Shown here: positions 31,817-43,400 of the stretch, one piece after another
How positions within the stretch are numbered: position 1 is the stretch's first letter
Layout of the letters: each line of letters opens with the position of its first letter
NCBI RefSeq assembly: GCF_026230105.1
Contig: NC_079484.1
Location: forward strand, 12,105,805 to 12,169,804
DNA length: 64,000 nucleotides
Reading direction: 5' to 3'
Origin: Diorhabda sublineata
Lineage: Eukaryota; Arthropoda; Insecta; Coleoptera; Chrysomelidae
Notes under the pieces: generated by a model
Told to the model about the DNA's origin: nothing
The model's input: the letters and a program-made list of their open reading frames with translations, nothing else
The model's database searches: none
Position numbers and translations under genes: made by a program

Positions 31817-34379
31817 GTATAGAAGCAATATATTCCGTTAAACCCTCATCTTATGAGATATTAATTATTACAGACGTCGAAATAATTGTTTCATCTATCA
31901 ATAATAATGTCAATATAATTGAAGTTTTATTCATAGATATTTTTATCTTTTAGGTAAGTTATGATAACAAAGTTCATTGAATTGTTAATACCTTTCAAGA
32001 TCTCAAATGTGTAAAAAAGTTATTTTCTGAAATTTTATGTTTATTTATCGTGATTATTATATCCTAATCTACATCTTAATTAAATATAATTGTCAGGATG
32101 GCTGTCTCTTATCTAACTCAGTATAAAATATGATGTACAACCTACCTTTTTTCGGTTTCCTAGAATTTCATTAACTTCTGTACTTGACTTAGGGTCGTTT
32201 GTTTTGTAGGAAAGCCATGACTTCTTTTTTTTTTTTTTAATAAACAATGCAAAATATTTTATGTTCGCCATAAATATATAGCAGCATTGTTTCTGACATG
32301 TTGGATCAAATATTATGCAGCTTCTTAGAATCCTTTCTTACTATGTGTATTTTGAATATTTTTATAGCTTTCTGAATTGCGTAATAGAATAGTTTAAGTA
32401 GTATATTGCAGTATAAATGTAACATTATAGTTCAAAAAACTAAATTATAATATATTCTAGAAATTAATTTCAATGCTGAATTTTTTGTGAATCGAATATT
32501 TCTAGTTTGAAAAATTCATGTTTGTATAAAATTATTATAAAATTAACTAGTTAACTATCACTCACCAAATCACATGCGTAGTTAACAAATATATTATATA
32601 TTTGATAGTAGAACATATCCAGATTTTTATATTGTCTTAAATGAAATATTTTTATATAGCTGATCAATTATCAGCAAATAGTTCTTGATCGCCCATATGT
32701 GAATTTTTTTCTTTTTTTCGCGAATGAGGTGCTAAAGATTCTTGCTGAAATTTCCCAATGATCTTGTAAAATTTTTACGCCTATAAAAAATTCTCTAAGC
32801 TGACCAATTAATAAGATCAACTGACCTTTCAGATCACTATCATTGGTCAATCGAAATTCCATACAGGTGCGCGAATAAATGACATGGCAAACTTAAAGAA
32901 AATCAAAATATACTTATTAATGGATTTTTGTGATACATTACAAGAAAGGAAAATCCAATTTTTGAACGTTCGTTTTATGTATCAGGTTTTATTTACGTGA
33001 CAAACGATGTTGTTAGTGGTTTTCACAAAATCGTGGAAAATGTGTACTTTTCTTCTTCATCTATTTTCTTGAACACGGATTGCGTTATGAAAATATCAAT
33101 TATTTTTCAGTTTTTTTTAAAACCCTTTACATCTAGCGATTAAGTATCTATACTATAGGGTCTGGTATGTATAGTATCGAATTAAGTACATAATTAAGAA
33201 TTAAATTTGGTTTGATTAGAATAATTGAGGTATGGAAAAGACAAAAACTGATTACTTTTGGGATAATTCGATGACATTGAAAAGTTCCTAGTTACGGGAA
33301 AAATCGACAAAGGCGAAGATAAAATGAAAATTACGAATCCCATTATTTTTTTTTCAATTTTTTTCAATTCGCTTTACTGAATTTATCTACATGTATTAGT
33401 GATGTAGTTTATTTGTAATGACTAATAAAATTAGTTATGTTATTTGTATTGAGTTTTTGTTTACTTTCGAATCCATATTTTGCCTTGGATGTCTGTCGAC
33501 GTTAAAAGACTTCCAATTGTTTTAAGCGTAAGTGAAAAGAAATCGTCAGATGTGTTTTGATATCCCCTCAGACTTTGTAAATTAAAATGAGTAACCCGAA
33601 CAAGTGTAAATATAATACTCATTAACCATATGTTCAACAGTGACTTAATAAACAGACAACTCATACATAAAAGTGTGTGATTGTTTTTTATATATACTGG
33701 GTGGATATTAGATATGAATATTTGTATCTGAATCATTCCAAGTTTGAAGGAAAATAAATATCTATTATTAATCACACTTTTCATAGCCTTCTTCCTAACC
33801 ATACCACGGACCAACGTTTAGTTCTAATGAGCTATATGACATATGTTGTCACTGTTATATAAAAAATTTGTTTTATTTATAAGTTCAATACATGTTACGG
33901 AGAAATTAAGCAGACTTCAGAATAGCTGAAAATTACGTAAAAAACATTACTTTTTAAATAGTTTTTTGGTTAAAAAAAGAATTTTTTTTTGGAAAATTCC
34001 ATTTTCTTTTACGAGGACCGATTTCCGACTTTAGAGTTGGTAAAGCTCATTTCGACGCGACTACGGTAACTCTTAACTTTAGGTGGTCTTAATATGATCT
34101 TAAGATTTCACAAGAAGACAGGTATCTAACAATTTGAATTTCAGAAGTTAAGAAGTTATTCAAAAAGAAAACAAAATTATAGTACATTTTTATTTACGAG
34201 AGAGCAATAAAACCTACTTACTATTATTTCCTAGAATGTTCATAAATGTAACTGAGCTAATACAAGTTTTCAGGGTTTTATTGGTCTTTTATTACCATGA
34301 GTTGTACAGAACAATAGAAAAAGGTTTGGATTCGTCAAAAACCCTATGTATTAAAGATTAATAGCCGTATCATATGAGA
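31817..34379. other. No recognisable gene
   Basis: About 2.6 kb AT-rich. The longest frame (33461-33814, minus, 117 codons) has one hydrophobic segment but no family match I can name. Confidence 0.5.
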
Positions 34380-35545
34380 GCTTGATGCAAAAAATTCGGG
34401 AGTGAGTAGATGACGTGAAACTGCTATGACATAAAAAAATTTCTCATACGATACCTCGTTTCTGACTTATAGGCCTTTAAAATTGCGAAATCAGAACATA
34501 TATTTAAGCATATTTTCTAAATTATACATTCGAATATTATGAATTTTTAATGGATTACGTACGTAGAGTAGTGTGTTTGACGGAATAAATAATTCTGAAT
34601 GCCAGGGGCGGCTCATGCTCATTGGTTAACAATCCGTAACTTTTACAGGAACAATCTGTACAATCTAAAGATAGCATAAATGAAATTTTCAATAGATTTT
34701 TCAACAGGAAGGTTTGCTTTGTTTAAGTCGATAACATTTATAAATCGGGAGATATGTAAAACAATACTTACAGGAGGTATCAAAACACAATCAAACATTT
34801 CTAGGAGAATGAATAAATAAATAAACATTTGTACTAACTGGCATAAGAAACATATTTATAATTAAAATATAACAAATAATATTTTTCCGAATAGGTGGAA
34901 TGGTCGGTAAGGTCCATTTGCATGGCCACCACGTTCCCCTGAATTAAGTACAATGGATTTATTTATGAATGATTTATAGAATAAACTTCCATTGTAACGC
35001 TATAAGGCAGAATCTTGGAATGCTCCTTCATGTTCAAAGAAATATCCTCCGCAAGGCCACTTCGAACATTTATTATAGTTTTTTTTTATAAGCTAACCAA
35101 CTAAATTTTTATACATTTCAATTTGAGTAATATAATGTTCGACAGTATGCAGTTCAGTTAAGAATTTTTGATTGTGTTTTAATACATAATAATAAGTTTT
35201 GTTAATAAATTATTACAATTTATGATTATTTTCTCCAGGATGTATATTTATGGCGAATGGTTTCCATGGCATGTACAACGCTCTAAAAATCTAAATATCT
35301 CCTAAACCGTAAATTTTATCGAGTTAAGCAAAGAGTATTTTTTGTTGAAAAATCGATTGAAAAATTCATTTTTGCTATCTTTAGATTATCCTTCTGGCTT
35401 TCAGATAGTAGTGTAGAATTATCTAATCCGTCTAATACACTACATGGACATACGTAATCATCTATTATAAATTCATTATGTTCGAATGTATAATTTAGGA
35501 AATATAGGTTCTCTTGTTTATTATTATTTGGAAGTTATTCACTTC
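34380..35545 (+). mobile_element. Inverted-repeat DNA element with transposase remnant
   Basis: The left arm (about 34483-34765) reads inverted in the right arm (about 35270-35520). Shared blocks include AAATTATACATTCGAA, ATCTAAAGATAGCA and GATTTTTCAACA. The left outer part 34390-34590 also matches 51475-51675, where the true terminus ACAGGGTGTTCCGG is kept. A transposase remnant lies between the arms. The left arm carries a foreign-looking insert of about 60 bp near 34600 (CAGGGGCGGCTCATG). Confidence 0.65.
34888..35085 (+). pseudogene. DUF4817-type transposase C-terminal remnant
   Basis: The reading NRWNGR-GPFAWPPRSPELSTMDLFM near 34895-34970 matches 'RWIGRxGPxxWPPRSPDLTPLDFFLWG', the third catalytic block of DDE_3-type insect transposases, with the catalytic Asp kept in the TMD step. 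After scattered stops the frame ends GHFEHLL at about 35070, the usual C terminus of that family. Lies between the inverted arms of the surrounding element. Confidence 0.65.
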
Positions 35546-36104
35546 CGAATTCACAATTTACTTATATAATGGATTGTAAATTTTTAATAATTGTTATTGA
35601 TGATCTACCCACAACGATTTTGCATTAAAGTTTAATACCAGTGAGCCATTTTTATGTTGAAATGCCGAAAAGTATAAAAATATAAAAACGAGTTAACCCG
35701 ATCATAGTATTTGAAAAGTTCGATAGTAAATTAGAGTAGAGCAGTAATAGTGGAATTATGTCTTATTTTGTTATATCTGAGCAGAGTCGCCTTAAAGTAG
35801 AAGCTTAGGAAGTCGCAAGAAATATTTAATGGTAGCGATATTTAAATTATCCTTTAAAAGGGGGCAATGGAAAACTACATTTTTTATAAACAAAATTTTA
35901 TGTTACATATATGTTCTATCTTATATATATTTATGATCTTTCGAAATGTTACTATAAATTTCTACAATTAACCTTTGCCCTATTAATACAATAATATAAT
36001 GTTAAGTGATAAATATCCAGAGCTACTATAAATATTTTTTTTTAAATATGAGTATAGTGAATTTGTATAAATTAGATAGTGTTGAATAAATACTAGATAA
36101 TTAA
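35546..36104. other. No recognisable feature
   Basis: AT-rich sequence. Confidence 0.45.
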
Positions 36105-36330
36105 TAGTACGAGAGTTGTTTGAAAAGCTTCGGACCTCAGCCTAAAGATGTTGACAATGATCAATATAAGTTAGGAAAAGTATTTTCTCATACGTTGAGA
36201 GGTTCTTATTAAAATTTCTGTGATTTTGGGACAATCGTATAAGTGAGTCGTCATATCAACTAAAGTTCTTCTAGATCGATTCAGAAAGATGGAGTAAAAA
36301 GAGTATTTGTTGTTATATATACAACGGCAA
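36105..36330 (+). mobile_element. mariner-like left end (relic)
   Basis: TACGAGAGTTGTTTGAAAAG at 36109 followed by TTCGGACCTCAGCCTAAAGA fits the end and leader of a mariner (TACGAGGGnTGTCTGAAAAG type). A possible start AGATGGAGTAAAAAGAGTAT near 36288 would fit a worn MEKxEY N terminus. No further transposase can be read downstream. Confidence 0.4.
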
Positions 36331-36654
36331 AAGAGATTTTTTAGTATTAGTGATTGATGGACTTATTGCGCTTTCATAAGCTTCAGAACATACTCCGCTG
36401 TTATTTTCAAACATACCTTGTAACGAACAAATGGGTTTAAATAGTAAGGATTCACTCGAGTCGGCTGGAATGAAAGGATTAATAATTATGGTATAATGAA
36501 AATTTTTTGTAAATACTTACTTGAAAATTTAATATTGACAAACTAGCAACAAATATAAAGTAAATTTACTCAGCTAAAAAATGGCAAGAATTGTCTCAAG
36601 ACTAGTATGCTATTCCAATTAACAGAATTGTAAGCAATAATAACTACCAACTTT

Positions 36655-37090
36655 AACAAGAGCAGGATATTGAATACTTTGGGGTGCATTTAGACAGACT
36701 TCTCACATGGAAAGAGCATATATTCATCAAGCAGAAATTACTTGGGGGATTAAACTAAGTAATGACGTAATGACTTATTGGCCGTAAATCCCAAATATCA
36801 GTATACAACAAGGCGCTGCTTCACAGAACCATCCTAAAATCTGCATTGACCTACAGTATACAATTATGAGGCACTGCCAGCAGCTTTAAGATCACAAACA
36901 CAGTCTAGAGAGTCATTATTGATGCTCCATATTATGTTTCCAACAATATAAGTCGACACGACATCTCTTTAGAATCTATCAATGAAACAATCCTTCGATT
37001 CAGCGTAAAGTACAGTGACGCAAACAATTGCTGCCAAGTATTACAATTATCCGACATCTTCTGTTATCATAGTCGTAAATCTAATTTAAG
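36655..37090 (+). pseudogene. Jockey-like LINE reverse transcriptase C-terminal fragment
   Basis: DIEYFGVHLDRLLTWKEHIF at 36667, then after shifts LIGRKSQISVYNKALLHRTI and LKSALTYSIQL near 36790-36860, a stop where Trp is expected, GTASSFKITNTVQRVI, then IIDAPYYVSNNISRHDISLE and ETILRFSVKYSDA. This follows the Jockey-type 'VKYLGxHLDRRLTWxxHIxxKRKQL ... LIGRxSxLSxxNKLLLYKxILKPxWTYGIQLWGTA ... DAPWYVxNxxIxxDLxxxxVxxEI'. 5'-truncated, with about three shifts and two or three stops. Confidence 0.78.
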
Positions 37091-37819
37091 TTTATTCTTG
37101 ATTTAGGTTTATAACGAAAGAACTTATTCATTGGTGTTGGACTATACATTTCAGTAACAAATCAAATCAAACGCATATGTCTTGTTAGATTGCAGATATC
37201 TCTAGAACTTAAAAAAATTCCTAATAATCACATGAGTGAGAAAATGATGTTATGAGATTCCATATTAACAAAGTTTTGACACAAGAAATATCTTTGCATT
37301 TTAGTAATTAATGGTTGGGTAGAGTAGCAGATAGGGGTAGCAGATAGGGGCCGAAAACAAAAATGACTTAATTTTGTAACCACAAATATGACCACCTAAA
37401 ATCAAATCACGTGGTTATTTAAATTAAATTTTATCTTTGATTTTCGCCGTATAACCAATTATAATTTTCTTGAGGTTTAAAGATTTAGTAACTTTGGACA
37501 GGGAAATAAATTAAGCTGTCAAAGTGTATAATCCATAACTAATAGTTTAAATACTTCTAAGATGTTATTTACAATATCCAGGTGAATGATTTAAATAGCC
37601 TTCAATCGTATTTTTATAATAATTGTTAACTGGATGAAGTTCCAGAGTTGTCTAAAAAGTTTATATTTTTTCTCAATATCCTTTATTCTTTTTAACTCTA
37701 TACCTACACTTAGTCCAGCGATGCACTAACCTTTTTAGAGGACTTGCCGTTTTTCTCCTCAAAATTGGCGTTTACACATGCGATAACATACTCGTCTCAT
37801 GAAAATCTCTAAACTGCAA
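37091..37819. other. No recognisable feature
   Basis: AT-rich; a duplicated GTAGCAGATAGGGG at about 37325-37350 is the only regularity noticed. Confidence 0.45.
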
Positions 37820-38141
37820 GTGAAACATTAAGTGTCACTGGAGTTCAGACTTGGTGAATATGATCGGTGGTCACCTCATTCGAAGTGCAGTTCTTGAATT
37901 TTAGCCATGGCGATTATCAAGATGTAAAAAAGGGCGTTGTCCTGATTAAAAAGAACTTTCGTTTTTTCCAACTGCGGTAGCTTCTTTGAAATTTCTGCAT
38001 TTTCCGTATCAAACATTGATTCGTGATGGCCTCCTGTAAATGTCTTCTTTTTTTTTGAAAAGTACTCAGTATCTCTTCCATTTGCGTAGGCGTATTGCCT
38101 TTCAAAAACCACAATAATGACTTTGCTTGATTTTTTTCCAT
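37820..38141 (-). pseudogene. mariner relic with large internal deletion
   Basis: The minus strand starts MEKNQAKSLLWFLKGNTPTQ at 38141, a mariner N terminus, then jumps by deletion to AEISKKLPQLEKTKVLFNQD with the second catalytic Asp (FNQDNA), IIAMAKIQELHFE and, after a stop, a worn SYSPSLNSSD. The first catalytic block is lost. A sister relic with the same kind of deletion lies at 40905-41330. Confidence 0.7.
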
Positions 38142-38509
38142 TTTCAGGTATATTTCACAACAATATAATTATAATTTTTTTAATAAATTGGATAAAGTGG
38201 AAAACTGTAAAGATGTAAAATGTAATACGATTCATAATAAATGCTTGGGAATGACCACCTCGGCTCTAACAATTTTCATGAAATTTAGTATACAGGGGGG
38301 CGATTAATCGATGTAGCTAGGATTAATATTTAGAAAATGTCGTTTTATTCGGGTTTTCAATAATCAATCTAAATATAAATTTTTTGTATTGGACAAAAAT
38401 GAAAAAATAATTGGAAGTAATGAAAAAGGTCGCGTCCCAATCTTAAATCTTCATTATCGGGGGAAAATTAACAGTATTAGGAAGTTTCCGTTAATGTCTG
38501 TTGCACAGC
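38142..38509. other. No clear feature
   Basis: It may include further worn Helitron sequence upstream of 38510, but I cannot read it. Confidence 0.4.
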
Positions 38510-39125
38510 CACATATGAATAAAATGGAGTTATTAGATCTTTCCATCAAACGATGCTCCTTGTGGTTCGTTTTTAATACTTTGAAAAACTAAAAGAAAAT
38601 AAATTGTTGATATAGAGCAATGACAATTTGCTGAGTATTTACTAAAATTAGAAAACGGAGAACTGACCCTAAATACCAATGGAAATCATGAGGGGATGAA
38701 AGACAGTTCCTTTTAACAAAATGTTGATAAAATTAATGAAGATATATTTGCCAAACTTCCCGGAAGGTACAAAATTTACTATACCCACGACTCAACGAAA
38801 GATTTTATGTGTATCTGAAGGACTACGGAATGGTGTAAGACTCATGGTAACAAGTCTGTGTAGTCATATAATAAAAGGCGAAAATTGTTACTGGTGAAAA
38901 ATTCGGCAAAGGAGTACATATACCAATGATAACCTTTGACTTATCAAATGACCAACTGGGATGTATCATGCAGCGTCACCAATTTCCCGTTAGATCTATA
39001 TTTGCCATGACTTTCCACAAATCAAAAAGGCAAACTTTCGAATTTGTTGGCGCAAACTGCACTCGTGATTTTTTCACTATTATGCTGGCAAGATCGAAAA
39101 ATATTATTCATATTTCATTGTGATT
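38510..39125 (+). pseudogene. Helitron (PIF1-like) helicase C-terminal relic
   Basis: Pieces in order on the plus strand: LDLSIKRCSLWFVFNTLK near 38535, FAEYLLKLENGELTLN near 38628, VDKINEDIFAKLPGRYKIYY near 38724, LRNGVRLMVTSLCSHIIKGE near 38827, then the open frame from 38926 with MQRHQFPVRSIFAMTFHKSK and RQTFEFVGANC, ending with RSKNIIHISL. This follows the Helitron/PIF1 helicase C-terminal order 'FAxWLLxIGxG ... xxNxxxxxxLPGxxxxYxSxDS ... LxNGTRLxVxxL ... xxRxQFPVRxAFAMTINKSQGQTxxxVGxxL ... HGQLYVALSRVxS'. The SQGQT motif is SKRQT here. No Rep (HUH) domain and no CTRR end found. Confidence 0.75.
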
Positions 39126-39173
39126 CGTATATGATATTTAAGAAGCACAAAATACCAAACAAAGCTTGGTAAT

Positions 39174-39458
39174 CTAGGTACTAATCATTACACAACAATG
39201 GCCTTTACTAATGGGTTTTAAAAATCTCAAATTTTTGTTGTTTTTCCAGCTTTTATTGAGTGTAACTGATAACTTGATATGCCTCTCATCTGTATAAACA
39301 ACGATATTTCCGTTTTCCCTCCATATTCTTAAAAATTTTAGACATAAATGTGGGATCAAATGAAGTCTCACTAATATTTTTCCTGAAACTAACCAGGTGC
39401 ATTTCTTTTCGAAAAAAATTCGTTGCAAAAATGTTGATGAATGTATTGTTAGTTCCAA
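39174..39458 (-). pseudogene. IS630/DDE_3-like transposase fragment
   Basis: The minus-strand frame of 94 codons contains GNIVVYTDERHIKLSVTLNK, then SWKNNKNLRFLKPISKG, matching 'xIVYxDETxxxxxHTxxKSW ... PxSKGxRxIIVH' of large IS630-like insect transposases related to element B. The first catalytic Asp is kept (YTDE). The remaining core is missing. It begins only about 50 bp past the Helitron relic on the other strand. Confidence 0.6.
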
Positions 39459-40469
39459 GCTAGAATGAAGGAGTTATTCAACTTTTCATTGTAATTCTAA
39501 TCACGATGTATGTAATGCTTCCATAGTAACAGTCACAGTAATAATATAATGCTTAGGTATATCATAAGATTATATCTAACAATCTTATTTGCTCTTTGGG
39601 AATGTCTATTTTTGGACTACCAATCTAAATTCAACATATGCATTGAAACAGAAAAAATAAAGATATGAAGAAAGACAATATTTGTATTTTCTGCCGTTGT
39701 CTTGATAAGATAAGCCTATTTATTATATACATAATCCAGTACACAACTCAGTTAAGTTACAGAAAATAATATTATAAAGATCGATCTAACGAATATCTGA
39801 AAAAAACTGATATAAAGTGTTGTCAAAAATAGAAGTTGGTGTAATAAGTAAAAGATCAATGAGAAAAATAATTAGATTTTATTTTTCAAACAGACAGACA
39901 GTCTATGAAAGTGAAAAAGAGACAGAAATATTAACAATAAGACATTCTGTTCAATCTGGGCTCTCAAGCCTCCTCAGAGAATTTTGCCAAACAAAAACTA
40001 ACTAGTACAAGAAGTAGAGTTGGCAAACTACCAAAATTGACTTGATTATACTTTTATGTTATAGCAAAAAGAAAATGCGATACCATAAACATTGTTAATA
40101 AACAAATAGATAGCAAACTTTCTACGGGGAACTGAAGAGCAGTAAATTAGGGAAAGCTGCACTCACTCATGTTTGATGCGGTCTATCGTACGAAAGGATT
40201 TAATGCCATATTTCTCCCAAAATGCCACAATTATCATGATCACAATAGATACATTATAGCGTGTGATCGATTTCAGTTGGATGTCGTATTGGCCTAATTT
40301 GCCGGCTACTAAAATTTTTAGTAACCATTCTTATTATAAGTCAATAAACTATAGAAATTCCTCAATCTCTGAAAATTTGCGAAAATTCATTGTTTTCGGA
40401 TAATTATATATTATCGGAGAATTGGTTAACTGAGAAATGTGGCATTGCAATTTTGTGATGAATTCACCT
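39459..40469. other. No recognisable feature
   Basis: AT-rich; the frame at 39817-40005 has no known motif. Confidence 0.45.
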
Positions 40470-40640
40470 AACCAAGTTATCTTCTTCAGATACTAAAGGT
40501 AAAACAGTTTACCTTCAGTCTGTAAGTCTGTAAAACGTTTTACCTTCATTATCTGAAGAAGATAACTTGGTTATCGAAACGCGTGTCAGACTGTGTAATT
40601 GTGAGTGTTGGTGTAGTGGTGGTGTAAACAGTGTATTCAG
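40470..40640 (+). repeat. Inverted-repeat unit with hammerhead-like hairpin
   Basis: ACCAAGTTATCTTCTTCAGA at 40471 is the inverse of TCTGAAGAAGATAACTTGGT at 40552. A loop of about 60 bases between them holds the smaller inverted pair AAAGGTAAAAC / GTTTTACCTT. The right arm continues TATCGAAACGCGTGTCAGAC, TGTGTAATTGTGAGTGTTGG. A diverged copy of this tail lies at 24016-24070. Confidence 0.75.
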
Positions 40641-40904
40641 AAGGAATATCGCCAACGATTGCAGAAATTCCAACTTAATTGAATTCATATAGTTTAAAAA
40701 ACTACTTTCAACATGACGATGGATATAAAAATTCAATATATTTTTTTAAATTGCTCCACGACAATTCTAAATAAAAGTATTCGATTCTGGAGCTTTTTTG
40801 CAATAACTTCACAATAATCATCATGGAATTTTAAGGTTAGGAAACAGGAAAAATTTGGGGACCAAATCTCGTGATGTTGTTAATCAATTAATTATAATTC
40901 GTGA

Positions 40905-41335
40905 ATTTCGGCCACGGCGATTACCGAAGAATGAGATGGTGCGTTATTATGCTAGAAAACACTTTTTTTTTCAAATGAGATCGCTTTTTTGCAATTTCTC
41001 TCTTTACACTATCGAGTAGTCAGTATATGGCAAATACGTTCTTTTGATATACCGATAGTATCTTCTGTTTCCCAAACTTTAATCCGATGATAGTCCAGTA
41101 CCATTTGGTGAACTTCATATCGATGATATCGCTGGTTGTCACAGTTTTTAGTCGTCCCCAATGCTTGTCGTCAATCAAGCTGCTACGACCACGTTTGAAT
41201 TCCCAACATTTTAAGGTCCTAAATACTAAGTACAGAAGCTTTGTAACACAGTGTCCAACTTCTCCTTCAATTACGTAGGCTTACTGTCTTTCAAAAACAA
41301 ATATTCAATACTTAATTTTTTCCAGTACGTGTTTG
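40905..41335 (-). pseudogene. mariner relic with internal deletion
   Basis: On the minus strand: a worn N terminus near 41320, then EFKRGRSSLIDDKHWGRLKT and VTTSDIID (HTH linker), VWETEDTIGISKERICHILT in another frame, then by deletion KKSVF, a stop, HNNAPSHSSVIAVAEIHEL near 40910-40960. The second catalytic Asp is Asn here (HNN for HDN). The layout resembles the relic at 37820-38141, which shares the odd frame start VFERQ. Confidence 0.7.
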
Positions 41336-41609
41336 GAGCACATTTTTATATCATCAAAAAGTAAACACATAATTTAATTTTGAACGGCTATTCAATTTTA
41401 TTATAATATATGAAACTGAATTGCAGAATGTAACAACTCAATTTATTTTATACGTATCATAGGAGCAAATGTAAATTTTTGAAAGAAAGTAAAATTTCAT
41501 ATATGGAATTTATAAAGACTTTTTACACTATTCTATTTGAAGATGGAGCAAGGTTTAAAAAAATGGTTGTGTTAACAGGCAAAACTTTCACTATTATTTA
41601 TATCACATA

Positions 41610-41965
41610 GTCAAACTAGCATATTTTTTTGAGGTACATTTGAATGCTGAGATGTATTTAGATTTTTTAGTTAACCCATTATCTCTTTTATTGGAAGAAA
41701 ACCCACTTCGTACATGTCAAAGGATGTGGCTTTTGCATGATAGTGCGCCTGCTCATACTAATCAATTAATTAATCGTGAAATTTTTTTCTGGAAGATGGA
41801 TAGAAAGAAATGGTCCCATACTGTGGCAACCAATGTCACCAGATTTCAATAAAACGGACTTATTTTTCCCGAGTCACAATAAAGAATGCAGTGAATAAAA
41901 TCTCTCCAAAAATTAAGGCGTTATGATGAAGAAAATATGGTATGATTTTGACAAATAAATTATAG
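41610..41965 (+). pseudogene. DUF4817-type DDE_3 transposase relic
   Basis: The open frame from 41640 reads LNAEMYLDFLVNPLSLLLEE, then RMWLLHDSAPAHTNQLINRE with the second catalytic Asp, then a frame shift to WIGRNGPILWPP-like sequence near 41803 (seen as KWSHTVATNVTRFQ in the shifted frame). The C terminus is very worn. Related in type to the transposases of element A and the 34.9-kb remnant; the N-terminal half is missing. Confidence 0.65.
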
Positions 41966-43263
41966 CCATCTCACAAATTATTGTTAGAAGGTTAGAGAGC
42001 CAATGCTGGTATAGGTATAGGTATATGCTAGGTATAGGAAATGCTGGATAAAAAAAAGTATGTTGGTAGTACTTTCGGATACTCACATTGAATATGTGGG
42101 TTTATTCATATTCAATGAATACTAACGAAATAGATAATTTTCTAGAATTTTTACCTCTATTCGAATGCTTTGGTCACAACAGATCGTCACTTGATTTTTT
42201 CTTATATTGTACATGGTATTGAACTTGTAACGATATTTATGAAAAATTGGTTATAACTTTTTAAATGCCCTTTAAAATAAACACATCACAAGCCCATATT
42301 ATTATAATGGGGAAGTCAAGGCTGATTTGAAATATGCAATAAAATATAGTGTTTTTTGTTTGAAAAATTGGATAAAGGATAAAGGAGGCATTAAACTTTA
42401 CCACACTAATTAATCACCTTGTATATAATAATTGTTCTGGTTCATAATCTCCTTCTCTATACAAATATACAGCGGAATCGTTAATCATCTAAAAGTAGAC
42501 AAAAATAAGGCAAGGATAAAAGAAATCAAGAATATTTTTTAGTGCCACATCATTTGGTGCTAAAATATACTGAATATTTCTAAAACTTTTTGAAAAAATC
42601 ATCAAAATTATGTTGATATGTTAATTTAACCATTAAGTGATTGATCTAATAATATGAAAATTGTTAACTTTGTAGTTAAAGTGCATAACGTGCATAAGCG
42701 TGCGTTATCTATTCAAAAGAAAGGAATTCAAACACAATTATAGAGCGATAGTGGATACGGCTAAAAATAATGATTTTAGAGCCAAGAAATAAGTAGAAGA
42801 ATATGGATTGAGATGGTAATAGTAAATGTTGGGCTTGAAGGATATATTTAATTATGTCATGAAAAGAAAAATTGGTATAAGGTGCATAGTTTTTATGAAT
42901 ACATGGTCTTCCAATGTTCATACCCCCATCAACACCTATTTTTTAAATAACAAGAGCGGCCGACATCATTTGACACGTTATTCAGTTCTCTGCACAAAAT
43001 TACATTTATTTTAATCCATAACTGTATAAAGTTTGTTATACATAGTACTTAATTCGAGTACTATAATAAATAATGGAGAGTTCTGGTCAATTTAACGATT
43101 TAGTTGATAAAAAACAATTTATATCTATGATTTTATATATATTATACGATACCTGTTGACGGGATAAATATAAACAAACCAGTTGAATTTTCATCAATGT
43201 TTATAGAAAAAAGTAATGGAATGATTAAAACATTTATATTATGATGAAGAGCCTATTACATGG
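41966..43263. other. No gene; small GGTATA repeat at 42008
   Basis: About four GGTATA-like units at 42008-42038. Other frames are short and unrecognised. Confidence 0.45.
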
Positions 43264-43400
43264 CACTCCATAATACACTTAGATTGCAGGCTTTTATCGC
43301 ATGTTAAGAACTCGAATTTGGCTTTTCCTCCACATTGATTTGCACAGCGACGTTCTTGCTAATGGGTATAATCCATTGCTTGCCGTCATACCATGTGGTT
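43264..43400 (-). pseudogene. piggyBac-like Cys-rich C-terminal fragment
   Basis: The minus strand gives ERRCANQCGGKAKFEFLTCD then KSLQSKCIMECH, with the spaced Cys/His pattern C-x3-C-x8-(C)-x2-C-x7-C-x4-H seen in the cysteine-rich tail of piggyBac-type transposases (one Cys is Phe). The upstream reading LPNHMV fits the HLP that often comes before it. No DDD core is readable up to 43620. Short, so a zinc-binding domain of another family is possible. Confidence 0.38.

Noticed and set aside
33461..33814. 117-codon minus-strand frame with a hydrophobic segment, considered as a chemoreceptor exon
   Set aside because: Only one clear membrane segment and no conserved receptor motif; splice sites not convincing.
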